From assembly GCA_035529695.1 (NCBI GenBank), contig DATKWD010000059.1, forward strand, positions 1 to 49,794: 49,794 nt of DNA. The letters are read 5' to 3'. The notes under the pieces were generated by a model. The model made no database searches and was not told the DNA's origin. It saw only the letters and a list, made by a program, of their open reading frames with translations. Shown here one piece after another: positions 1 to 7,241 of this stretch. Numbering within the stretch: position 1 is the first letter of the stretch; each line of letters starts with the position of its first letter. The position numbers and the translations under genes were made by a program. The stretch is from DATKWD01 sp035529695. Its GTDB lineage: Bacteria > Actinomycetota > Acidimicrobiia > Acidimicrobiales > Salinilacustritrichaceae.

Positions 1-16
1 GTGCCTGATGGAGGAT

Positions 17-60
17 CGAGGTCGACGCTGAGCTCGTGCTCGTAGCGTCGTTGGACCTCG
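17..60. other. Long imperfect hairpin in the IS110 left flank
   Basis: Three nested stems are visible. Positions 17-23 (CGAGGTC) pair with 54-60, 24-29 (GACGCT) with 44-49, and 30-33 (GAGC) with 38-41, closing a TCGT tetraloop. This gives 17 base pairs with bulges only on the 3' side (42-43 and 50-53). It lies about 180 nt before the transposase start. It could be part of the bridge RNA of this element or the palindromic target into which the element inserted; the sequence alone does not decide. Confidence 0.5.
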
Positions 61-238
61 GGTCGGCTGGCTCTAGAAGTGCCTGCTGCTCGGCTTGTTC
101 GGGTTGGCTTTTGAACGAAGCGCCCGCCGGCTCGGGGTCCATGTCACGGCGTGGCTCGAAAGAGGCGAGCAGCACGAACCCACATCAGGAGTGCCCGTCG
201 TGACGCAACACCCTGGCGTCCACGAAAAGGAGCATGTC

Positions 239-1264
239 ATGACGATCATCATCGGGATCGATCCGCACAAGGCCACCCACACCGCGGTGGCCATCGACGA
301 ACACGAGGATCCGTTGGCGGAGGTCACGCTGGCAGCGGATCGCTGCCAGACGTCACGGTTGTTGGCGTGGGCCGCGCCCTTCGACGATCGGGCGTGGGCA
401 GTCGAGTCCGCTGACGGGCTCGGCAAGTTGTTGTCCCAGCAGCTCGTCGCCGAAGGCGAACACGTCATCGACGTCCCTGCGACGCTCGCTGCGAAAGTCC
501 GGCTGCTGGGCTCGTCGAAGGCATCGAAGAACGACCCGAACGACGCATACTCGACCGCCGTCGCCGGACTGCGCCACTGCGGGCTCCGACGAGTCGTCGC
601 AGACGATCACCGCCAGGCGATCCGCATGCTGATCCGCCGCTACGACGACATCACTGCTCGCCGCACCCAGGCTGTGTGTCGCCTGCACGCGGTGCTGGTC
701 GAGCTCATCGCTGGCGGGATGCCCAGGAAACTCAAGGCCGACAAGGCCTCCGCGGTGTTGCGGCGCATTCGGACGGACAACCCGATCGACATCGCCCGCA
801 AGCACGTCGCCGCGGATCTGATCGTTGACATGCGCCGCTGCGACCGCGAACTCGAACAGCTCCGGGCGAGGATCGCCGAGGCGGTGAACGCATCAGGTTC
901 CACGATTCTCGAGGTCTACGGGGTCGGCCCGGTCGTCGCCGCGTTCATCCTCGGCTACGTCGGTGACCCGGCACGGTTCGCGACCAAGGAGAAGTTCGCG
1001 TCCTACAACGGCACCGCCCCGATCGAAGCTTCGAGCGGACCGAGCAAGCGCCACCGGTTGAACCCGCGAGGGAACCGAAAGCTGAACCACGCCATGCACC
1101 TGATCGCGCTCGCCCAGATCAGCCACGCCGGCACCCCCGGCCGCGTCTACTACGACCGCAAGCTCGCCGAGGGCAAGACGAAGAAGGAAGCGATCCGGGC
1201 GCTCAAGCGGCGCGTGTCCGACGCCGTGTGGCGCCAGCTCCAGGTCGACCTCGGCCGCCGATGA
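239..1264 (+). CDS. IS110-family transposase (DEDD recombinase)
   Basis: This 341-residue protein is an IS110 transposase, which moves its element by RNA-guided recombination using a RuvC-like DEDD site and a C-terminal serine. The N-terminal DEDD domain shows D8 (GIDPHK), E56 (AVESADG) and the DPND pair D99/D102. The C-terminal Transposase_20 domain starts near residue 222 (LEVYGVGPVVAA) and contains EASSG (S265/S266), the expected position of the nucleophilic serine, then LNPRGNRKLNHA. The reading frame extends upstream to 95, but ATG 239 follows an AAGGAG ribosome site at 226-231 and begins with the conserved TIIIGIDPHK, so I chose it. The length is normal for the family and no frameshift is seen, so the enzyme looks intact. 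Confidence 0.93.
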   Translation: MTIIIGIDPHKATHTAVAIDEHEDPLAEVTLAADRCQTSRLLAWAAPFDDRAWAVESADGLGKLLSQQLVAEGEHVIDVPATLAAKVRLLGSSKASKNDPNDAYSTAVAGLRHCGLRRVVADDHRQAIRMLIRRYDDITARRTQAVCRLHAVLVELIAGGMPRKLKADKASAVLRRIRTDNPIDIARKHVAADLIVDMRRCDRELEQLRARIAEAVNASGSTILEVYGVGPVVAAFILGYVGDPARFATKEKFASYNGTAPIEASSGPSKRHRLNPRGNRKLNHAMHLIALAQISHAGTPGRVYYDRKLAEGKTKKEAIRALKRRVSDAVWRQLQVDLGRR

Positions 1265-1619
1265 GAAGGTGACCCGGGTGGGCACTCAGGAACGTCTCTG
1301 AATCCAGCGTGACCGGCTCTGCATCCTGAAGCGGCCGGCTCTTCGGAGAAGCCACACCCGGGCCACCAACAACCGTACGCCCCTCGACCCAGGGTCTGCT
1401 TCGACGCGCCCGAAACTTGGGCCTTGACAGAAAGAGGCTTCGTTCTGCAGCACCGATCAGCTCAGCCGATCAACCGATCGCGCGCAGCCCGACCTGCTGG
1501 AGAACGGCGCGTATTGCGGGGCGATTTCGAGGACCGCCCCGGGGGATCTGCTGGATCATGGCGGGAACGGCCTACGCCGCATTGACCCATCGGCCATCTA
1601 TACATAGAGTGGCGATGTA
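1265..1619. other. Noncoding stretch: IS110 right flank, then padR upstream region
   Basis: No convincing gene lies in these 355 nt. The first part carries an interrupted inverted repeat: 1268-1280 pairs with 1355-1367 at 12 of 13 positions (GGTG and CCCGGGTG arms), enclosing about 74 nt. This lies between the transposase stop and the likely right end at about 1440. From about 1440 to 1580 I see nothing recognisable. The last 40 nt hold the padR promoter. Confidence 0.6.
1582..1610 (+). promoter_or_regulatory. Possible leaderless padR promoter with palindrome
   Basis: TTGACC (1582-1587), a 17-nt spacer and TAGAGT (1605-1610) fit a sigma-70-type promoter, with the start ATG only 9 nt after the -10 box. 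No ribosome binding site precedes the ATG, so the transcript may be leaderless, which is common in actinobacteria. A 12-bp palindrome, TCTATACATAGA (1597-1608), overlaps the -10 box and would suit an autoregulating PadR protein. Both points are inference. Confidence 0.45.
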
Positions 1620-1943
1620 ATGGCGCAGGACCGGATCCGTGGACACCTCAATGCACTCTTGCTCGCCACACTCGTGGACGGTCCAGCTCACGGCTACGCC
1701 CTTGCCCAGTCCCTGCGCATCGCCAGCGACGGCCAGCTCGCGATCCCGGAAGGTTCTTTGTATCCCGCCCTGCGCCGCCTCGAAGACGAGCAACTGGTCG
1801 AGAGCCAATGGGACACCACGACCAATCGGCGACGTCGGATCTACGAGATCACCGCACGCGGGAAAGAGACCCTCACCGAGGAACGCCGGCAATGGCGGCA
1901 ACTGAAGACGAGCATCGACACGATCCTGGGGGAACCGACGTGA
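1620..1943 (+). CDS. PadR-family transcriptional regulator
   Basis: This 107-residue protein is a short, single-domain PadR repressor (subfamily 2 size). The winged-helix signature is clear: the conserved HGYALAQSL helix near residue 24, then IPEGSLYPALRRLEDEQLV (about 42-61) and the wing segment RRRIYEITARGKE. It probably binds the palindrome overlapping its own promoter and represses itself and the next gene. Its stop codon overlaps the GTG start of the downstream HAAS membrane protein. PadR plus HAAS is a recurrent pair in Gram-positive bacteria, often linked to envelope stress or transport. The ligand cannot be read from the sequence. Confidence 0.88.
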   Translation: MAQDRIRGHLNALLLATLVDGPAHGYALAQSLRIASDGQLAIPEGSLYPALRRLEDEQLVESQWDTTTNRRRRIYEITARGKETLTEERRQWRQLKTSIDTILGEPT

Positions 1944-2446
1944 AGATGACGAACAACGAGCTCCGCACCTACCTCGACCACGTCGACCAGCTACTCGACG
2001 CCCCAGCGCCTGGCCGACGCCGGTTGCTCGAGGAAGTCGAAGGGCATCTCTGCGACGCCATCGACCACCGCGTCGCCACCGGCATGGATCCGACCGCTGC
2101 CACCCGAGCAGCGATCGAGGAGTTCGGGCCACCATCGGAGGCTGCCCTCGGCCTCAGCGACACGCCTGAGGAGACCGCGACCGGTTGGACGCACTGGCTC
2201 CCCATCGCCGTGCCGTTCCTCCTCACCGCCATCGCAGTCATCGGTGCCGCCTACTACGCGACAAAGCTGCCAGACAGCTCGACGGCCGGTGAGCGGGCCG
2301 CGGTCCGCACGTACATCCAATCCACCCTTCTGTTGGGTGGAATCACGAGTGCCGGCTGGTTCTGGCTCAGGCACCACCGTCGCCCCAGGATTGTTTCCCC
2401 GGCATGGCTCGCCACCGTTGCCGCTCTCGCCGTACTCGTCATCTGA
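1940..2446 (+). CDS. HAAS-domain membrane protein, PadR partner
   Basis: The N-terminal 70 residues match the HAAS pattern: a helical segment YLDHVDQLLDAPAPGRRRLL, then EEVEGHLCDAI and AAIEEFGPPSEAA. Three hydrophobic helices follow (about WLPIAVPFLLTAIAVIGAAY, STLLLGGITSAGWFW and a last one ending at the stop). I chose GTG 1940, whose bases overlap the padR TGA; ATG 1946 is an alternative. The protein (168 residues) stops inside or right after its third membrane helix, which is short for the class, so it may be 3'-truncated. HAAS proteins paired with PadR are thought to be membrane partners of the regulator; the exact role is unknown. Confidence 0.75.
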   Translation: MKMTNNELRTYLDHVDQLLDAPAPGRRRLLEEVEGHLCDAIDHRVATGMDPTAATRAAIEEFGPPSEAALGLSDTPEETATGWTHWLPIAVPFLLTAIAVIGAAYYATKLPDSSTAGERAAVRTYIQSTLLLGGITSAGWFWLRHHRRPRIVSPAWLATVAALAVLVI

Positions 2447-2757
2447 CCACCCACCCCGAGGTGTTCCGGGCACGACGGGACCACGGTGTTCAGTTCGGGC
2501 GATCGCCTTGCGCCAGGCGTGGGGCCTGATCCCAAACCCGCCAATCACATCGCTGGGGGCACTCGAACCTGTGGGTTGCCCAAGAGACGACGTCGGCTAC
2601 GAACGCTGCTCGACGCACCTCCTGTCACCGCACCGAACCACGCGCCTCCGCTTCCGTACCGGAGTCCCGAACGGCGCGCATTTCGCGGACGTAGGGCATG
2701 GTGGTTCGGGGACACATGCACCCCGCTTGGGCCCGTCGGGGCCCACGGACATGAGCG
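2447..2757. other. Intergenic stretch holding repeat copy 1
   Basis: These 311 nt lie between the convergent HAAS and SARP genes. Apart from the 89-bp repeat at 2594-2682 I see no gene. Just before the SARP stop, GGGCCCGTCGGGGCCC (about 2729-2744) is a GC-rich inverted repeat that could help terminate transcription on either strand. Confidence 0.5.
2594..2682 (+). repeat. 89-bp dispersed direct repeat, copy 1
   Basis: This sequence matches 7153-7241 at 84 of 89 positions with no gaps. It folds into a hairpin: 2641-2646 (CGCGCC) pairs with 2673-2678, and an inner four-pair stem is formed by CTTC with GGAG. One difference between the copies falls in the inner stem and keeps pairing (G-C versus G-U); another removes the outermost A-T pair here. 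The repeat is noncoding and lies 147 nt after the HAAS stop codon. Its function is unknown. Confidence 0.85.
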
Positions 2758-5667
2758 TCACACCTCGTGGGACAGAAGCGCCCCGTGCTTGGCTCGCCGC
2801 CGGGCAAGTTCGTTCAGCACGCGACTTGCGGTGGTGCCGTAGTAGTCGCTTCTGCTCCGACGTTCCGCGTCGGTTCTGCTGAGGTGCCCGGTGACCGGGA
2901 TGCCGAGGTCTCGACACATCTTGGGCACGAGATATCCGATCCAGGGGCCGTACCCGGCGACGCCGGTCTCGAGGATCTGAGCGGCCAGGTCGTGGTGGCC
3001 GAGGAGATGCGCGATGTAGGCGATCGCGATCGCTGCGTCGTCCTGATGCACGGTGAATCGGGCTTGGCGAGCTCGATGCTGGATGCCAGAGATCTCGCCC
3101 ATACCGAGGTCGGTGTCGCCACGTTGGACCCGTGCGATCGCTGCGACGGTTCCAAGGAGGTTGCCGAACGTGGTGTCACGGTTGCGGTCCGGGTGGCTGG
3201 TGGCAAGGTCGAGAGCGAGGTCTGGATCCGCGAGTTGGAGCTTGGCGTGGCAGAGACATGAGGTCGCGTAGACATCGAACTTGGTTCCTGCGGAATCGGC
3301 GAGCGATTGGCGCGCGGCTGATTCGGCGGCTGGCCAGTCGCCGGCCAGGAGGTGGATGGCGCTCTGCCACATCTCGATGTGCGCTCTGTCGATTGGCGAG
3401 TCGAGTTCCTCCTCGACGTGTCTCGCGAGCTCGAGCTCGTTGCCCGCGGCTTGGTAGTCCGCGTCCGTGAGCCGCGCCGTCCACATGGTCCACAGGGCGT
3501 TGGTGCAGTGGACGACCACGCGATGCCGGCGACCGCCGGGTCCGTCGATCGCGGCGAGAAGGCCGAGCGCGTCAGGGACCATTTCATGCCTACGCGCCGC
3601 ATCAGCGCACATCACGAGGGCCACGAGCGCCTCAGCGGCGGCCTCGGTGTCGCTGCAATTGGGCCCGAGTTCGGTCAGGATCTCGAGGAGTTCATCGGCT
3701 TGCCCATGCAAGTGGGCTGCGCCTCCGAGCCTGCTTGCGAGACGGGTGGCATCGTCAGTGCGGCCGACCATACGGAGCGCGTCAGCGGCGGAGAGCGCGT
3801 CGGGCAGTCGGAGCGTGACTTCGTCGATGACGGACAGCCGCCACCAAACGTCGCCGTAGGAACGATCGGTGAATTCGAGCAGCCATTCAGCAAGCGCGAT
3901 CGCGACTTCTGTCGTCGCGCCGGTGCGTTCGAGCTCGGACGCGCAGTACTGCTGCACCGGTGCCGCGAGACGATAGACACTTCGTCCACCTTGATCGTTT
4001 CGTTCGACGAGTGAGCTACGAACGAGGGTGTCGAGCACACCCCTGACGTCGGCCGTTGTCAGTACCGCGGCAGCGTCGTCTTGCTGGAACGCAGCACCGA
4101 AAACGCCGAGTTTCACAAGCGCGTCAGCGGCTTCGGCGTCGAGAAGTTCGTGGCTCCAACGAATCGCTGCCGACATGGTTTCGTGGCGGGGTTCGGGTTG
4201 GGTGGCGTCTCGATGGTCGATTCCGCGCCCGAGTTCGTCGGCGATCTCGTGGAGGGTTCGATACGGGGTCTGCGCCGCGGCGATCTCGATCGCAAGCGGC
4301 AACTGGTCCACCAGCTCACAGACGTCAGCGATGATTTCGGCGTGCTGGTCAGGGTCGATCGGAACGCCGTGATGCGCCGATCGGCGTCTGAAGAGCTCTG
4401 TGCCGTGGGTGAATTCGGGAAGCGGGTATCGATACTCGCCTGTGATCTCGAGCGGCACGCGCGACGTTGCCAATATCCGCAACTGACCCGGCCGAGCGAG
4501 CAGTCCGCCCACGACGGCCCGCACGTCGCGGGCCACATGTTCGCAATTGTCGACGACCAGAAGGCCCGCCGATGCCGACGCTGCATCGGCGAGTGCCTCT
4601 CGACGCTCATCGGTGCCGAGTCCGTCGAGCCGGTTGCATGGCAGACCAAGCCCTCGCGCGAACGCGAGCTCGACTTGTCCGTGCGATCGTGCCCCGGCGA
4701 GGTCGACGAATCCGCGTTCGCCGGGCTTGCTGAGCTCGGAAGCCACGTGAACGGCGAGCCTCGTCTTGCCCGAGCCACCGATGCCGTGGAGCGTCACCAG
4801 TCGACTGACCCGAAGTCCGCCGGCGATCTCTTCGGATTCCCGGTCTCGCCCGACGAAGTCAGTGGGTTGCTCCGGCAGTGGTTCCATCTCCGCGTCGACC
4901 ATGAACTCGGCGCTCAGCAACTGTTGCTCGACGTCGTCGAGCGCGGCATCGAGAACCAGGCCACGCTTCGAGAACACCCGACGCGCCTCGTGAATCGTGC
5001 CCATGGCCTCGGCCCGCTGGCCCGTGTCGGTCAAGAGTCGCACCAGCCGATAGCGAGAGGACTCGTCGAAGGGGTCGGCGACGAGCACCTCGCGCAGAGC
5101 GGGCAAGGCGCTCTCCGGGCGGTTCAGTGCGACCAGGGCAGTCGCACGCAGTCGAAGTGCGCTCGCATGAATCTGCAACAGATGGGCGCGATCTGCTTCG
5201 ACCGCCACCGGCCGTTCGATCCCCGACCAGGGCTCACTTCGCCATCGAGCAAGGGCCTGATCGACGAGGTCGAGCGCACGATCGGGCGCGTGAGCGACCA
5301 ACTCGCCCGCTTTCTCGACGTCGGCGAGAAATCGCCTCCGATCGGACTGCACGTGATCGCCGATGCGGTATCCACGCGGAGTCGACGCGACGAACGATGC
5401 GCCATTCGACCTGCGGAGGCGCAGCACGATGTTCGCGAGGGACTGACGGGCGGTGCGCGGCTGGTCAGGAGATGGCCAGATCATTTCGATCAGCTCATCG
5501 GTGGCGACACCGCGGTGCCCGGCCAATGCGAGCGCAGCGAGCAGAACCGGTGCCCGTGGGCCGCGCACCGCTGCGAAGTGACCGCCCCGCTCCACTCCGA
5601 GCACGCCCAGCTCGCACAATGCCGCCGCGTGGCCGTTGCGGAACGCTGCGTCGGTCGAGTCGGTCAT
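2758..5667 (-). CDS. SARP/AfsR-like regulator with NB-ARC and TPR-like C-terminus
   Basis: This 969-residue protein has the AfsR architecture. An N-terminal OmpR-type winged helix (about 15-105) contains RTARQSLANIVLRLRR and the STPRGYRI wing. A BTAD helical domain follows (about 110-255; LLQIHASALRLRATALVALN). An NB-ARC/STAND ATPase then begins with FVGRDRE (271). Walker A is GIGGSGKT (295-302), Walker B is LLVVDN (369-374), the sensor is ILATSR (398-403), and DQLPLAIEIAA follows. The C-terminal half is helical and TPR-like. Such proteins are ATP-gated activators, often of secondary metabolism or morphological genes. The start codon lies 109 nt from the divergent gene at 5777. No biosynthetic cluster is adjacent, so the target is unknown. 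Confidence 0.9.
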   Translation of the reverse strand: MTDSTDAAFRNGHAAALCELGVLGVERGGHFAAVRGPRAPVLLAALALAGHRGVATDELIEMIWPSPDQPRTARQSLANIVLRLRRSNGASFVASTPRGYRIGDHVQSDRRRFLADVEKAGELVAHAPDRALDLVDQALARWRSEPWSGIERPVAVEADRAHLLQIHASALRLRATALVALNRPESALPALREVLVADPFDESSRYRLVRLLTDTGQRAEAMGTIHEARRVFSKRGLVLDAALDDVEQQLLSAEFMVDAEMEPLPEQPTDFVGRDRESEEIAGGLRVSRLVTLHGIGGSGKTRLAVHVASELSKPGERGFVDLAGARSHGQVELAFARGLGLPCNRLDGLGTDERREALADAASASAGLLVVDNCEHVARDVRAVVGGLLARPGQLRILATSRVPLEITGEYRYPLPEFTHGTELFRRRSAHHGVPIDPDQHAEIIADVCELVDQLPLAIEIAAAQTPYRTLHEIADELGRGIDHRDATQPEPRHETMSAAIRWSHELLDAEAADALVKLGVFGAAFQQDDAAAVLTTADVRGVLDTLVRSSLVERNDQGGRSVYRLAAPVQQYCASELERTGATTEVAIALAEWLLEFTDRSYGDVWWRLSVIDEVTLRLPDALSAADALRMVGRTDDATRLASRLGGAAHLHGQADELLEILTELGPNCSDTEAAAEALVALVMCADAARRHEMVPDALGLLAAIDGPGGRRHRVVVHCTNALWTMWTARLTDADYQAAGNELELARHVEEELDSPIDRAHIEMWQSAIHLLAGDWPAAESAARQSLADSAGTKFDVYATSCLCHAKLQLADPDLALDLATSHPDRNRDTTFGNLLGTVAAIARVQRGDTDLGMGEISGIQHRARQARFTVHQDDAAIAIAYIAHLLGHHDLAAQILETGVAGYGPWIGYLVPKMCRDLGIPVTGHLSRTDAERRSRSDYYGTTASRVLNELARRRAKHGALLSHEV

Positions 5668-5776
5668 CGCCGCAGACGTTAGGGCACGTTATCGAGCCGT
5701 TCGCGAGATCGTGGAGCATGTCCGACAGGGCCAGTTGTTGGAACTGGACCGCGATTTCCAGCAGAGAGGCTCACCC

Positions 5777-6319
5777 TTGTCCGAGGAACAGTCATCACCG
5801 CCACTTCCGCCCGACGCCCACAGTGCCAAGCGGCCTTGGTACGAGAAGCTGTTCATCATCGCGCCGGCACTCGCGGTGTTCGTGTTGATCGCTGCGATTG
5901 CCGGGTGTTCCGACGACGACGACGGCGGCGAGACAACCTCTCAGTCCACGCAGGCTGAGGATTCTGGATCAACCGAACCGGATGAGTCGTCGACCGACAG
6001 CGACGATGAACAGGATCAGTCGACCATCGAGGACGGCGCAGACGACGTAGAACTCACCGTCTGCCAAGGCGACGACGCCGGAGTGGCGACCGCCACGGTG
6101 AACGTCCAGGTCCCCAGCTCCGTGGAGCCGGCGAATTACCGCATCACGATCGACTTCGATGATGGCTCCGGAAATCTTGAGACCCGGATCATCGAGACCG
6201 CCCAATTCGGCAGCCTTGAGCCGGGTGAAGGATACGACCTGAACGCCGTCGCAAACTTCGACGCCGGCGCACAGGACGTAACCTGCGAGGTCGCCGAGGT
6301 CGAGCGCTCCGCTTCATAG
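5777..6319 (+). CDS. Membrane-anchored acidic extracellular protein, hypothetical
   Basis: I do not recognise a named family. After about 25 residues ending in KRPWYEKL there is one hydrophobic segment (FIIAPALAVFVLIAAIAG). It ends in IAGC, which looks like a lipobox, although the segment lies far from the N-terminus for a classical signal peptide. A strongly acidic, low-complexity linker rich in Ser, Thr, Asp and Glu follows. A small domain of about 85 residues comes last (DDVELTVCQGDD to TCEVAEVERS), with two cysteines that could form a disulfide. I chose TTG 5777 after GAGAGG; GTG 5711 is possible. The frame extends further upstream but would overlap the divergent SARP start. It is probably a cell-surface protein. 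Confidence 0.6.
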   Translation: MSEEQSSPPLPPDAHSAKRPWYEKLFIIAPALAVFVLIAAIAGCSDDDDGGETTSQSTQAEDSGSTEPDESSTDSDDEQDQSTIEDGADDVELTVCQGDDAGVATATVNVQVPSSVEPANYRITIDFDDGSGNLETRIIETAQFGSLEPGEGYDLNAVANFDAGAQDVTCEVAEVERSAS

Positions 6320-6569
6320 CGCTGCGTGAACGACCGCAATCGGCGGCACGTCCCTACATTCATCCCTACAGCTGGCTGATACCGCTCGAGCAACACTTCG
6401 CCCCGTCGGCGACCACGTGAACGATGGCCTGATAAGAGCCTGCCCTCGACTCCGTCGAGTGGCTCATCCCTGTCCTGCCCGCCACCCTCGACGCCGACCA
6501 AGAACTTTCCTTGACAGACAGAGGAGCATCAATCTCCGGCAGTGCCAAACATGAAGGGGGAGGCAGGTG
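6320..6569. other. Noncoding region with hairpin and IS-end-like sequence
   Basis: No gene is visible in these 250 nt. A compound hairpin is formed by GAGCC (6436-6440) with GGCTC (6461-6465) and, inside it, CTCGAC (6445-6450) with GTCGAG (6454-6459) closing a TCC loop. About 40 nt later lies the IS110-like right-end sequence. A GGGGGAGG purine run (6556-6563) then serves the downstream acetyltransferase. Confidence 0.5.
6489..6530 (+). mobile_element. Remnant resembling an IS110 right end
   Basis: CCTTGACAGACAGAGG (6509-6524) differs at one position from CCTTGACAGAAAGAGG at the right end of the IS110 element (1422-1437). The preceding bases also correspond loosely: a CGACGC block followed by an AACTT block occurs in both places. 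No transposase sequence is nearby, so this would be a solo end left by deletion or a sequence resembling the element's target or end. The TTGACA could also act as a -35 box for the acetyltransferase gene. Confidence 0.4.
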
Positions 6570-7094
6570 ATGAGACCGACTGGAGTCAGGGCTGTGGCCG
6601 CGGATGACTGCGACGCACTCGGCCTCATCACCGTCGCCGCGTCCTTCAAGACGTTCCTCGGGCAGATCCCAGAGGCACAGCTCGACCTGACGTGGACGCC
6701 AGGAGACAGCGCGCAGGGCTGGAGACGATCCCTTGCTGAGCTGGCCACTTCGGACCTGTTCGATGTCTACGACGACGCAGAACTCGGAGTGATCGGGTTT
6801 GTCTGGGCAGGACCGTCCGATCGAGTTCCCGGAGCGGGCGAGATCAGGGGCCTCTACGTACTGCCCACGCAGCAAGGACGAGGGATCGGCAGGCGATTGC
6901 TCGCACACGCGGCAGGACAACTTCACGACCGCTCACTCGATGCCGTCGTCGTCGGCTGCATCCGGGAGAACCCCAGCTGTGCCTTCTATCGGCACCTCGG
7001 TGGTGTGGAGTCATTCACGGAGCCCAGCACCGTTGATGAATTCGAGACGGAGGAGGTCTTCTTCGTCTGGTCGGACATCACCAAGCTGATCTGA
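6570..7094 (+). CDS. GNAT-family N-acetyltransferase
   Basis: This 174-residue protein shows the GNAT fold. The acetyl-CoA-binding motif A is GLYVLPTQQGRGIGRRLL (Q/RxxGxG/A), followed by the motif B region ENPSCAFYRHLGGVE. The acceptor substrate cannot be inferred. ATG 6570 was preferred over the adjacent GTG 6567 because it is better spaced from the GGGGGAGG ribosome site. The gene stands alone, with a possible IS end upstream and the second copy of the 89-bp repeat 58 nt after its stop, so it may have arrived as a mobile unit. Confidence 0.85.
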   Translation: MRPTGVRAVAADDCDALGLITVAASFKTFLGQIPEAQLDLTWTPGDSAQGWRRSLAELATSDLFDVYDDAELGVIGFVWAGPSDRVPGAGEIRGLYVLPTQQGRGIGRRLLAHAAGQLHDRSLDAVVVGCIRENPSCAFYRHLGGVESFTEPSTVDEFETEEVFFVWSDITKLI

Positions 7095-7152
7095 GCCCGA
7101 CCCGAAGTGCCGTTGCCCCGTGGGTCATCGGCGAGGCCATTGACCAAGCCGA

Positions 7153-7241
7153 CGGCTACGAACGATGCTCGACGCACCTCCTGTCACCGCACCGAACGAC
7201 GCGCCTCAGCTCCCGTACCGGAGTCCCGAACGGCGCGTATT
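7153..7241 (+). repeat. 89-bp dispersed direct repeat, copy 2
   Basis: This is the second copy of the repeat at 2594-2682, in the same orientation. Its outer stem is one pair longer (ACGCGCC at 7199-7205 with GGCGCGT at 7232-7238), and the inner stem CTCC/GGAG is fully Watson-Crick. It follows the acetyltransferase gene, just as copy 1 follows the HAAS gene. The two copies bracket about 4.5 kb containing the SARP, acidic protein and acetyltransferase genes. Confidence 0.85.

Larger units (their letters stand above)
1..1443 (+). mobile_element. IS110-family insertion sequence, boundaries approximate
   Basis: The element consists of one IS110 transposase gene with about 238 nt of noncoding DNA before it and about 180 nt after it. 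There are no long terminal inverted repeats, as expected for IS110. A TTGACA hexamer at 1424-1429, inside CCTTGACAGAAAGAGG (1422-1437), resembles an IS110 right end. In this family that end supplies the -35 box of the promoter formed when the element circularises. The left end cannot be fixed and may lie before the window. The noncoding left flank is where IS110-group elements encode their bridge RNA, so it may be functional rather than spacer. The right boundary is set from the TTGACA motif and is uncertain by tens of bases. Confidence 0.7.

Noticed and set aside
2555..2580. GGTTCGAG-like sequence (minus strand) suggesting a tRNA 3' end next to the repeat
   Set aside because: The flanking bases do not pair as a T-stem and no cloverleaf can be drawn upstream.
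4081..5682. Long plus-strand frame of 533 codons antisense to the SARP gene
   Set aside because: The minus-strand product has clear winged-helix, BTAD and NB-ARC motifs; the plus-strand translation has no recognisable domain and is a high-GC shadow.
2594..7241. Integron cassette array with attC sites
   Set aside because: The repeats form hairpins and follow genes, but lack the inverse-core and core-site consensus (RYYYAAC and GTTRRRY), and no integrase gene is in the window.
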